This document shows positions 9,010-16,503 of a stretch of DNA of 64,000 nt, in pieces. Within the stretch, counting starts at the first letter, position 1. Each line of letters starts with the position of its first letter. The notes beneath the pieces were generated by a model, which was given only the letters and a program-made list of their open reading frames with translations, had not been told where the DNA came from and did not search any database. The position numbers and the translations under genes were made by a program. The stretch is from Seonamhaeicola maritimus (GTDB lineage: Bacteria; Bacteroidota; Bacteroidia; Flavobacteriales; Flavobacteriaceae). The stretch covers positions 517 through 64,516 of the forward strand of contig NZ_VRKQ01000016.1 of assembly GCF_008056315.1 (NCBI RefSeq). Reading direction: 5' to 3'.

Positions 9010-10143
9010 ATGAAATTATTTAAAACCATTCTCATTGTTATCATTTTTGTCTTCAATTCAAGCTTTGGACAAACCGAAGATATAGAAACCTTACCGCTAC
9101 CAAAACATTTACAAGACGGCACAGTTTGGGAGTTTCAAACAGATTTTTCAGATGATTTTAATTATACCTATTTACCACAGAATAAGAAGACCAAATTTGG
9201 TGATAAAAAATGGATAAACTTTTACCAAAGCAAGTGGGATGGCCCAGGAACTACGTATTGGAAATACAATCATGTAGCTGTTGATGGTAATGATTTAATT
9301 ATAAAAGCTTCACGCTGGAAGGGTAAAAATGAAGCCGAACCTAAAGCTTTAAAATTTAACAAAATGAACAAACCAAACGGAGGCATAAGTGCGGGCTGTA
9401 TCACTTCAACTAAAACAGTGGTATATCCAGTGTTCATTGAAAGCAAGAGTAGCGTAGCTAATATTGTATTGGCTTCAGATGTATGGTTACTAAGTCCGGA
9501 TGCCACCCAAGAAATTGATATTATGGAATGCTACGGCGGAAAAGAACCGGGTAATAGCTATTTCGCAAAGTCCATTCATATAAGTCACCATTCCTTTATT
9601 AGAAAACCATTTACAGATTATCAACCCAGAGATAAAGGTGCTTGGTATAATAGAGATGGTGTTTCTGGTTGGGGAGAATACTGCTGGAATAATGGCGATA
9701 GAAAATATGTAAGAACGGCAGTGTATTGGAAAAGCCCCGTACATTTTGAACATTATATTGATGGCGAATTGGTACGTGTTTTATATGACAAAGCCTTGGT
9801 AACAAAAGTTAACGGCAAATGGCAATATGGCTACCCAACCATGACCAATGGTAAACTAGATGTAGAATACGGAAAACAAAAAATAACTTCTTTCAGTACC
9901 CTAGACACATACTCTTTTGAAGAACTTAAAAAAACAAGTAATACATCCTCAGTGAGCATTATAGACCCTTATGAGTATCAAGGTGGAAAAGGTTTTACAA
10001 AACCATTAAATATAATCATCAATCTAGAATCTCAAGATTGGCATGTAAAAGCAGATAGAACACCAACCGATGCAGATTTAAACAACCCCGATAAGAATAC
10101 CATGAAAGTGGATTGGTTTAGGGTTTTTAAACCGGTACATTAA
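9010..10143 (+). CDS. GH16 family beta-agarase-like glycoside hydrolase
   Basis: 377 residues with a signal peptide (cleavage near SSFGQ, about residue 20). Retaining endo-hydrolase of marine galactans. The catalytic signature is EIDIMECYGG, with nucleophile E168, D170 and acid/base E173. The extra residue in the E-x-D-x-x-E pattern (beta-bulge type) places it with agarases and related galactanases. Other agarase-like features are WDGPGTTYWKYNHVAVDG, ISAGCITSTK, FAKSIHISHHSF and VDWFRVFKP at the end. No secretion-system sorting domain or CBM is attached, so it is a single-module enzyme, periplasmic or secreted. It is not flanked by SusC/SusD genes. Exact specificity (agarose, porphyran) cannot be fixed here. 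Confidence 0.87.
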   Translation: MKLFKTILIVIIFVFNSSFGQTEDIETLPLPKHLQDGTVWEFQTDFSDDFNYTYLPQNKKTKFGDKKWINFYQSKWDGPGTTYWKYNHVAVDGNDLIIKASRWKGKNEAEPKALKFNKMNKPNGGISAGCITSTKTVVYPVFIESKSSVANIVLASDVWLLSPDATQEIDIMECYGGKEPGNSYFAKSIHISHHSFIRKPFTDYQPRDKGAWYNRDGVSGWGEYCWNNGDRKYVRTAVYWKSPVHFEHYIDGELVRVLYDKALVTKVNGKWQYGYPTMTNGKLDVEYGKQKITSFSTLDTYSFEELKKTSNTSSVSIIDPYEYQGGKGFTKPLNIIINLESQDWHVKADRTPTDADLNNPDKNTMKVDWFRVFKPVH

Positions 10144-10220
10144 GATTTAACATTTTTTTGACCGAAATTACGTCAAGGATAAAATATTAATTAAGTAAAT
10201 TTAACTTCAATTAATATAGT

Positions 10221-10862
10221 TTGAAAAAGATTTTAACCTTAATTGTTTTAACTGTTTTCTTTTTTACATGTAGTGAAACTGTAAAAGAAGAGACCGCTAT
10301 TGTTGAAGAATCGCCATGCAGAAATGCAAAAGAGTTTCATTTTTCAGGGTATATCAATGATGATGTAAAATGTTTCAATGATGGCATACAAGATTATCAA
10401 AGATATTCTGGTGGTGAAGTTGAGGGGCACGAAGCACCTATTGGCCGATTTGTAATGGGAATGGATACATGGCCCGTTAATAATGGTGATGAAGCCTTAT
10501 TTATTTATACACCCAAAGCAAACACTAAAGATGTTGAGGATATTAAAGCAAAATTACCTCTAGGAGAACTCAGTTTAGAGCAAAGACAAGAGTTCCTTTT
10601 ACGGTACAGGGTTGTTTTAGATGTTGCCGACATACACAACATGAAAACCCATCAGTTAAATGCTAAATTTGACAATGATTCCTCCATCAATATTTATAAA
10701 ATTGAAGAACTACATAATTACCTATTTTATACAGGTACTATACTAAAAGTTAGCATGTTAATTAGTTGCAATCTTTATGACCGAGATAATAATTTAGCAG
10801 GTGAAATAAGATCGGGAGATTTTACAGGTCTTATATATGTTGATGATGCCAAAGACGATTAA
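10221..10862 (+). CDS. Hypothetical lipoprotein
   Basis: 213 residues, family not recognised. The only plausible start is TTG at 10221, giving MKKILTLIVLTVFFFTCSET, a short signal with a lipobox-like FFTC (Cys17). The mature part has conserved-looking Cys at RNAKEFH and at KCFND, then a mixed alpha/beta body. It follows the agarase by 77 nt in the same direction but nothing ties it functionally to it. Ends 2 nt before the convergent ppgK stop. Confidence 0.65.
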   Translation: MKKILTLIVLTVFFFTCSETVKEETAIVEESPCRNAKEFHFSGYINDDVKCFNDGIQDYQRYSGGEVEGHEAPIGRFVMGMDTWPVNNGDEALFIYTPKANTKDVEDIKAKLPLGELSLEQRQEFLLRYRVVLDVADIHNMKTHQLNAKFDNDSSINIYKIEELHNYLFYTGTILKVSMLISCNLYDRDNNLAGEIRSGDFTGLIYVDDAKDD

Positions 10863-10864
10863 CA

Positions 10865-11614
10865 TCAATCTTTTGGTGCTTCATGTAAGGCTGCGGCGGC
10901 GGCCCCAATAATACCGGCATGATTTCCAAGTTCTGCAGCAATAACTGGTGTTTGTATTTTAATTTGTTTCTTGTATTTCTCAAAATCTTTAGAGCTTCCA
11001 CCTCCAAGAATTATTAAATCTGGGCATGTTATAATTTCAACCAATTCTAAAAATGTATTGAAACGTTTGCCCCAATCTTTATAACTTAAATTATCATTTT
11101 TCTTTGCCGAATTTGAAGCATAAGCTTCTATTTTATCGTATTTCTTATAAGGTATTTGTCCTAATTCAAAATTAGGTAACAGTTCGCCATTTAAAAACGC
11201 TCCGCTACCTAAACCTGTACCTATGGTTATCATCATTATCAAACCATGTTTACCTTTACCAATTCCAAAATTCATAACCGCATAACCAGCAGCATCAGCA
11301 TCGTTAATAACCGTAACAGGTAAACCACAAGCTTCAGAAAATAGTTCCTTGGCATTTACACCTAACCAACTTTTATGCAAATTGCCCGTGGCCATACAAA
11401 CACCATGTTTTATAATAGTTGGAAAACCAACCCCTACAGGTCCGCTATAATTAAAGTGCCTAACAATTTTATCAAAAACTTTAGCCATGTCTTTGGGTTT
11501 TTTAGATTTTGGTGTAGGTACTCTAAACCGTTCGGTAATCATTTCACCAGTTAACGAGTTTACTAAAGCACCCTTCATACCTGTGCCACCAATATCAATC
11601 CCAAGAACATTCAT
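10865..11614 (-). CDS. ppgK: Polyphosphate glucokinase (ROK family)
   Basis: 249 residues, the normal length for polyphosphate--glucose phosphotransferase. It phosphorylates glucose using polyphosphate (often ATP too). Phosphate-binding motif DIGGTGMKGA at residues 6-15, the FPT and HKSWLGVN segments, the catalytic-loop INDADAAGYA with Asp base, GTGLGSGAF, and ELGQIPYKKY in place of the classical ROK zinc motif (the CxCGxxGC motif is absent, as expected for PpgK). C-terminal NHAGIIGAA is conserved. Cytoplasmic, monocistronic. Confidence 0.88.
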   Translation of the reverse strand: MNVLGIDIGGTGMKGALVNSLTGEMITERFRVPTPKSKKPKDMAKVFDKIVRHFNYSGPVGVGFPTIIKHGVCMATGNLHKSWLGVNAKELFSEACGLPVTVINDADAAGYAVMNFGIGKGKHGLIMMITIGTGLGSGAFLNGELLPNFELGQIPYKKYDKIEAYASNSAKKNDNLSYKDWGKRFNTFLELVEIITCPDLIILGGGSSKDFEKYKKQIKIQTPVIAAELGNHAGIIGAAAAALHEAPKD

Positions 11615-11787
11615 ATATATAATTTTATGTAAGAACCTTTCAAAAATAAGAAAAGTAATTTTGTTGGTTATTTTAGCTTTTTGACTAAAGGCTGTTTATA
11701 ACTTTTCTGTCATTACTTGATATATATATTGATTTTCTAATTTTTAAAAATTAACTTCACTTATCAGTGGATATAAATCATTAAAAC
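11615..11787. other. Intergenic stretch before the LRR cassette
   Basis: AT-rich, with no gene. A loose TTTATAAC stretch (about 11694-11701) could be a decayed left arm of the palindrome whose right arm lies at 11788-11807, but the match is weak. Confidence 0.3.
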
Positions 11788-11807
11788 GCATTTTTATCCT
11801 TAACGTT
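11788..11807 (+). repeat. Right half-site of cassette palindrome
   Basis: The reverse complement reads AACGTTAAGGATAAAAATGC, fitting the family pattern AAC-6 nt-GnATAAnnnATnGC seen in the right arms at 12.7 and 34-40 kb. It ends in GTT at 11805-11807, immediately before the LRR gene. The matching left arm is not convincing. Confidence 0.5.
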
Positions 11808-11821
11808 TGTACACATTAGAA

Positions 11822-12577
11822 ATGACTAAAGCTCAAATTAAATATGGACCTTGGAATATTAAGAATGGTTTTATTCCGCCTAAAGTTTCAATTACATATT
11901 TTGAAAATTATAGACATTCAGACAAATTGAGTTTATTTATTACCCAAACTAATTTAACTTCATATCAACAAAAAAAGAATATTGAAATTTGGTGCAAAAA
12001 ACTACCTTATTTGCATGAGATAAAATTTCTTTGGCTTCCTTCTAAAGTAAATCAAAAAATATTTGACTCAATCTGTCAAATGACCAATCTCGAAGGAGTA
12101 TGGATAAAATGGAGCGGGATAAAAAATCTAGATAATCTTATCAAGTTGGATAAACTTAAGCACCTAAAACTTGGAAGTTCATCTCAAGTTGAGAGTATTG
12201 AAATTCTTGGTAAAATGACAAAACTTGAAACATTGGAATTAGAACAACTAAACAAAGTTTCCGATTTTAGCGTGATTAGTCGACTAAAGCAACTAGAGGG
12301 TTTAGGAATTGACGGAAGTATGTGGACTGCCCAAAAAATTGATACTTTGGAACCACTTCGCTCATTAAAAAAATTAAAATATTTTACTATGACAAATTCT
12401 AGAGTAAAGGATAAATCCTTTGACCCTTTATTGGATTTGACAAACTTAATAAGGTTCAATTGTTCTTGGAATTACCCTGAATCGGAATTTGAAAAATTGA
12501 AGTCTCTCCCTAAATTAAAACATGGTAATGTAGAAACTTCGTGGAAAAAACTGAAAGCAAAGTTTGGTATAAAATAA
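11822..12577 (+). CDS. Leucine-rich-repeat protein (cassette-borne)
   Basis: 251 residues from ATG 11822; an in-frame TTG at 11807 would add five residues but sits inside the boundary repeat. About six irregular LRR units of the LxxLxxLxL type run through the middle (MTKLETLELEQLNKVSDFS, RLKQLEGLGI, RSLKKLKYFTM, LLDLTNLIRFN). No signal peptide or membrane helix, so cytoplasmic and presumably a binding protein; partner unknown. The gene is bounded by a half palindrome on the left and a full one on the right, and its flanking sequences are mutually complementary (11805-11817 against 12579-12591, 10 of 13), as in the 33.6-40.6 kb array. Confidence 0.75.
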   Translation: MTKAQIKYGPWNIKNGFIPPKVSITYFENYRHSDKLSLFITQTNLTSYQQKKNIEIWCKKLPYLHEIKFLWLPSKVNQKIFDSICQMTNLEGVWIKWSGIKNLDNLIKLDKLKHLKLGSSSQVESIEILGKMTKLETLELEQLNKVSDFSVISRLKQLEGLGIDGSMWTAQKIDTLEPLRSLKKLKYFTMTNSRVKDKSFDPLLDLTNLIRFNCSWNYPESEFEKLKSLPKLKHGNVETSWKKLKAKFGIK

Positions 12578-12588
12578 AAACGTGTGCC

Positions 12589-12687
12589 AACATTGTATAA
12601 AAATAATGCTTAAGTTTAATCCTAAATTAAAATGGTAGGCGGGAAAATCCTCGGGCTCAAAACCGCACTATTCTTATACAAACCGCT
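12589..12687 (+). repeat. Cassette palindrome, copy a (99 bp)
   Basis: Left arm AAC-att-GTATAAAAATAATGC (from 12589). The right arm, read in reverse complement, is AGC-ggttt-GTATAAGAATAGTGC (ending 12687). The arms pair over about 15 bp with an asymmetric unpaired spacer (3 nt against 5 nt). Same architecture as the copies at 34-40 kb, here following the LRR gene. Confidence 0.8.
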
Positions 12688-12710
12688 AAGCGCAACCATC
12701 AAAACCCATA

Positions 12711-12739
12711 ACAAAAAAGACCTTGCTTTTGCAAGGTCT
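12711..12739 (-). terminator. Terminator of phoH-purC
   Basis: Stem AGACCTTGC / GCAAGGTCT with a TTTT loop. In the minus-strand transcript the stem is followed by a run of six U, so it ends the purC message. Confidence 0.85.
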
Positions 12740-12765
12740 ATTTTAATTATATAAACTTCTAATCT

Positions 12766-13713
12766 TTATCCTAAATACTCCAAAACATTGGCTTCAATGC
12801 GTTCTTGAATGTTTGAAACATCGGCTTTTACAAACGTTTCTCCCGTGATGTTTTCATAAAGCTCAATATAACGGTCAGACACCGTTTCTATATATTCATC
12901 ACTCATAAACGGCACGTTTTGTCCTTCTAAACCTTGAAACCCATTAGAGATTAACCATTGGCGTACAAACTCTTTTGAAAGTTGCTTTTGAGCTTCTCCG
13001 TTTGCTTGACGTTCTTCATAACCATCAGCATAAAAATAGCGCGATGAATCTGGTGTATGAATTTCATCAATAAGTACTATTTGTCCGTCTTTAGTTTTTC
13101 CAAATTCGTATTTGGTATCCACTAAAATTAAACCTCTACTTGCGGCAATTTCAGAACCACGCTGAAATAATTTGCGTGTATAATCTTCAAGGATGATATA
13201 ATCTTCTTCTGAAACAATGCCTCGTTTTAAAATATCTTCACGAGAAATATCCTCGTCATGGTCGCCCATTTCTGCTTTGGTAGCTGGTGTTATAATGGGC
13301 TCTGGAAAGGCATCGTTTTCTTTCATACCTTCTGGCATAGGCACCCCACAAAGCATACGTTTACCTGCTTTGTACTCTCTGGCTGCATGACCAGACATAT
13401 AACCTCTAATAACCATTTCTACTTTAAATGGATCACATAAATGCCCTACGGCAACGTTAGGGTCTGGAGTTGCTGTTAACCAATTAGGAACCAAATCTTC
13501 GGTTGCTGCCATCATTTTTGTAGCAATCTGATTTAGTATTTGCCCTTTGTATGGAATCCCCTTTGGCATAACCACATCAAAAGCCGACAACCTATCGGTA
13601 GCAATCATTACCAATTCATCATCATTTATGTTATAAACTTCTCTTACTTTTCCTTTGTAGACATTTTTTTGCCTCGGAAAATTAAAATTGGTGTCTATTA
13701 TTGTGTTACTCAT
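12766..13713 (-). CDS. purC: Phosphoribosylaminoimidazole-succinocarboxamide synthase
   Basis: 315 residues. SAICAR synthetase joins aspartate to CAIR using ATP in purine synthesis. Visible motifs: [13 protein letters not shown] and [13 protein letters not shown] (ATP and substrate site), [36 protein letters not shown] and HTPDSSRYF. Somewhat longer than the roughly 240-residue E. coli enzyme, as is usual in Bacteroidota. Overlaps the upstream phoH stop by 1 nt and is followed by a strong terminator. Confidence 0.96.
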   Translation of the reverse strand: MSNTIIDTNFNFPRQKNVYKGKVREVYNINDDELVMIATDRLSAFDVVMPKGIPYKGQILNQIATKMMAATEDLVPNWLTATPDPNVAVGHLCDPFKVEMVIRGYMSGHAAREYKAGKRMLCGVPMPEGMKENDAFPEPIITPATKAEMGDHDEDISREDILKRGIVSEEDYIILEDYTRKLFQRGSEIAASRGLILVDTKYEFGKTKDGQIVLIDEIHTPDSSRYFYADGYEERQANGEAQKQLSKEFVRQWLISNGFQGLEGQNVPFMSDEYIETVSDRYIELYENITGETFVKADVSNIQERIEANVLEYLG

Positions 13714-14666
13714 TAGTCTCTATTCTCTATACTTTTATATGCTGCAATTACCTTTTTAACCAATTTGTGACGGATTACATCTTTATCGTCTAAAAATATC
13801 ATACCAACACCTTCTACGTTTTTCAAAATTAATAAGGCTTCTTTTAAACCAGAAATGGTTCTTCTTGGTAAATCTATCTGCCCAGGATCTCCGGTTAACA
13901 AAAATTTCGCGTTTTTACCCATACGTGTTAAGAACATTTTCATTTGGGCATGTGTAGTGTTCTGGCCTTCATCTAAAATAACAAAAGCATTATCTAAAGT
14001 TCTACCACGCATAAATGCCAATGGCGCTATTTGAATGGTTCCGTTCTCTATATAATGTGCTAATTTTTCTGGTGCAATCATATCACGTAATGCGTCATAC
14101 AATGGCTGCATGTATGGGTCTAACTTTTCTTTTAAATCGCCCGGTAAAAAACCTAGATTCTCCCCTGCTTCTACTGCTGGACGTGTTAAAATAATACGTT
14201 TAACTTCTTTGTTTTTAAGCGCTTGTACCGCTAGTGCAACACCTGTATAAGTTTTACCTGTACCTGCTGGCCCAATGGCAAAAACCATATCGTTTTTACG
14301 CATGCTCTCAACCAACCTGCGTTGATTAGCCGTTTGCGCTTTTATAAGTTTACCACCTACTCCGTGAACTATCACTTCTCCGCTCTGTTGAGAGGTGTTA
14401 TAATCTTCACTACTCACGCTTGTTAAAACGCGTTCAATAGCATTTTCATCCAATTTATTGTACTTAGCGTAATGCTTTAATAACATGGTGAGTCGGCGAT
14501 CAAATTCTTCCAACAATTCTTCGTCACCAAAGGCTTTAATTTTATTACCTCTAGCTACAATTTTTAGTTTAGGAAAATACTTTTTTAAAAGTTCAATGTT
14601 AACATTTTGGGCTCCAAAAAACTCTTTTGGAGTGATTTCTTCAAGTTCAAAGATTAATTCGTTCAA
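13713..14666 (-). CDS. PhoH family ATPase
   Basis: 317 residues, cytoplasmic P-loop ATPase of the PhoH/PhoL group, linked to RNA metabolism and ribosome quality. Walker A GPAGTGKT at residues 132-139, Walker [13 protein letters not shown], and [13 protein letters not shown], all conserved. An N-terminal KH-like segment (residues about 30-70) is typical of this subgroup. Cotranscribed with purC (1-nt overlap), a pairing for which only shared expression, not function, is evident. Confidence 0.92.
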   Translation of the reverse strand: MNELIFELEEITPKEFFGAQNVNIELLKKYFPKLKIVARGNKIKAFGDEELLEEFDRRLTMLLKHYAKYNKLDENAIERVLTSVSSEDYNTSQQSGEVIVHGVGGKLIKAQTANQRRLVESMRKNDMVFAIGPAGTGKTYTGVALAVQALKNKEVKRIILTRPAVEAGENLGFLPGDLKEKLDPYMQPLYDALRDMIAPEKLAHYIENGTIQIAPLAFMRGRTLDNAFVILDEGQNTTHAQMKMFLTRMGKNAKFLLTGDPGQIDLPRRTISGLKEALLILKNVEGVGMIFLDDKDVIRHKLVKKVIAAYKSIENRD

Positions 14667-14870
14667 AGGCGTAGACTATTTTAAATTACTTCTGATAATA
14701 TTAAAAAATATGTTTAATCAGATAAAATGATTTAATTAGATTTCTTCTGTAAGAAACAAAATTTTGAATAAATAAATTACAAATTTTTGTTTTACTTCAG
14801 GAACCTCTTCGTTAGTACAAATAATTTTTTCATTTAGCCTATTTGCATTTTCAAAATGAAAAAATTCATG

Positions 14871-14878
14871 TACTTTTG
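14871..14878 (+). promoter_or_regulatory. -7 promoter box for SAM adenosyltransferase gene
   Basis: TACTTTTG matches TAnnTTTG 62 nt upstream of the ATG at 14941. A TTTG at 14842-14845 could be the -33 element (25-nt gap). Confidence 0.4.
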
Positions 14879-14940
14879 AATTGTTCAAAAATACACAAAT
14901 TGAGCGACCTTAAGTTAAAAACATATCAACAATTTTGCCA

Positions 14941-15780
14941 ATGGCGATAATAACTTTAACGACTGATTTTGGTGAAAAAGATCACTTTGTTGGCGCGACA
15001 AAAGGCGCTGTTTACAGTGAACTGCCCAATGTTAGAATTGTTGATATCTCACATTCTGTATCTCCTTTTAATATTCCAGAAGCGGCTTATATAATTCAGA
15101 ATGCTTACAGTAGTTTCCCGAAAGGAACCATTCATATTATTGGTATAGATGCTGAAATAAATCAGGAAAACAAACATATTGCTATTAAGTTAGACGATCA
15201 TTACTTTATCTGTGCCAACAATGGTATTATGAGCATGATTTGTTCTGAAATTGCTCCTGAAAAAATAGTGGAAATAAATATTCATGATAAAATACAAACC
15301 AGTTTTCCTGTTTTAGATGTGTTTGTAAAAGTAGCTTGCCATATTGCACGTGGTGGGACTTTAGAAGTTATTGGAAAAACTATTGGTGAAATTAAACCAA
15401 TAAAGAACATTGTGCCTTATGTTAACGATGACAAAACCCAAATTATTGGTAGAGTTATTTACATTGATAACTACGGAAATGTGATTACCAATATTAAACG
15501 TGGCTTTTTTGAAACAGTGCAAAAAGGACGCTCTTTTGAGATTTCGGCTCGGAATTATAAGTTCAGAAAGATATTCAAAAAATATAGCGATTTAATAGAC
15601 TTTACTATTCCTGAAGATAAAAGACATGATGAAGGTAAAGGATTGGTTGTTTTTAATTCTGGTAATTTTTTAGAAATTGCAGTGTACAAAAGTAACTCAG
15701 CCACTGTTGGAAGTGCTAGTAGTTTAATGGGTTTAGGGCTTATGGATACCGTTAGTGTTAAATTTATAAAAACACCATAA
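14941..15780 (+). CDS. SAM hydroxide adenosyltransferase (DUF62 family)
   Basis: 279 residues from ATG 14941. The family hydrolyses S-adenosylmethionine to adenosine and methionine using an activated water and is related to fluorinases and chlorinases. Motifs: TLTTDFGEKDHFVGATKGA at the N-terminus with the substrate Asp, the DISHSVSPFNIPEAAYII segment, the FICANNGIMSMI loop, and YIDNYGNVITNI in the second domain. No evidence for halogenase activity. Followed within 5 nt by the ABM-domain gene, so an operon with the next genes is likely. Confidence 0.88.
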   Translation: MAIITLTTDFGEKDHFVGATKGAVYSELPNVRIVDISHSVSPFNIPEAAYIIQNAYSSFPKGTIHIIGIDAEINQENKHIAIKLDDHYFICANNGIMSMICSEIAPEKIVEINIHDKIQTSFPVLDVFVKVACHIARGGTLEVIGKTIGEIKPIKNIVPYVNDDKTQIIGRVIYIDNYGNVITNIKRGFFETVQKGRSFEISARNYKFRKIFKKYSDLIDFTIPEDKRHDEGKGLVVFNSGNFLEIAVYKSNSATVGSASSLMGLGLMDTVSVKFIKTP

Positions 15781-15785
15781 AATTT

Positions 15786-16082
15786 ATGTTTGTTAGAATT
15801 GTAAAAATGGGATTTGATGAAACGCATATTGACACTTTTCTAGCAGATTTTAAAGAAAATAAAGAACGCATAAGAACCTTTAAAGGTTGTAGATTTTTAG
15901 AACTTTATAGAGATAAAAACCAATCGAATATTTTTTTCACCTATAGCTATTGGGAATCTGAAAGTGATTTAGAAAATTACAGACAATCTGATTTATTTAA
16001 AGGCATTTGGAAAAAAACCAAGGCACTTTTTAATATGAAACCTGAAGCTTGGAGTGTTGATAAATTAGAAAGTTTAAAATAA
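15786..16082 (+). CDS. Antibiotic biosynthesis monooxygenase (ABM)-fold protein
   Basis: 98 residues with the dimeric ferredoxin-like ABM fold: MFVRIVKMGFDE, a central GCRFLELYRDK strand, FFTYSYWESESDLENYRQS and LFKGIWKKTKALF. No catalytic assignment is possible; many members are small oxygenases or haem-handling enzymes. It begins 5 nt after the SAM adenosyltransferase gene and ends 6 nt before the next one. Confidence 0.82.
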   Translation: MFVRIVKMGFDETHIDTFLADFKENKERIRTFKGCRFLELYRDKNQSNIFFTYSYWESESDLENYRQSDLFKGIWKKTKALFNMKPEAWSVDKLESLK

Positions 16083-16088
16083 ATATTT

Positions 16089-16493
16089 ATGCTTGGTAAA
16101 ATCCATTTGTTTTTTGGCATTTTGGTGGTGATTATTTTTCTGCTAACTGGTCAATACATGGACAAGAATTTCAATCATTTACAAGATATGGAATTGATGA
16201 ATAGAGCTCTTTTTAGAGCTGGCCATTTATATATTCTCCTTTTTGGGCTAATTAATGCGGCTTTAGGAGCACATTTAAAACTATCTAAAACTAAATGGAT
16301 TAATTTGGTTCAAAAACTAGGGTCTTTAGTAATTTTTAGTGCCACTATTTTAGTTATTTATGGTTTCTTTACAGAATTACCTACTGAAAATATTGAAAGA
16401 CCTCTAACTAGGTTTAGCCTGTATTTAATTCTCTTTGGAGTTTCTGTTCATGGTTTAATATCTTTGGTTCCAAATAAATACAAAACAATTTAG
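16089..16493 (+). CDS. Small four-helix membrane protein
   Basis: 134 residues with four predicted transmembrane helices (about 3-19, 45-63, 75-95 and 105-125). No motif that I recognise. Common in flavobacterial genomes by general impression, but no function can be given. Lies in a tight same-strand series between the ABM gene and gldFG (gaps of 6 and 10 nt), so it is probably cotranscribed. Confidence 0.68.
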   Translation: MLGKIHLFFGILVVIIFLLTGQYMDKNFNHLQDMELMNRALFRAGHLYILLFGLINAALGAHLKLSKTKWINLVQKLGSLVIFSATILVIYGFFTELPTENIERPLTRFSLYLILFGVSVHGLISLVPNKYKTI

Positions 16494-16503
16494 AGATTTA
16501 TAA

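Noticed and set aside
14941-15780. Fluorinase or chlorinase
   Set aside because: Sequence pattern fits the common SAM hydroxide adenosyltransferase group; no halogen-site loop typical of fluorinases was seen.
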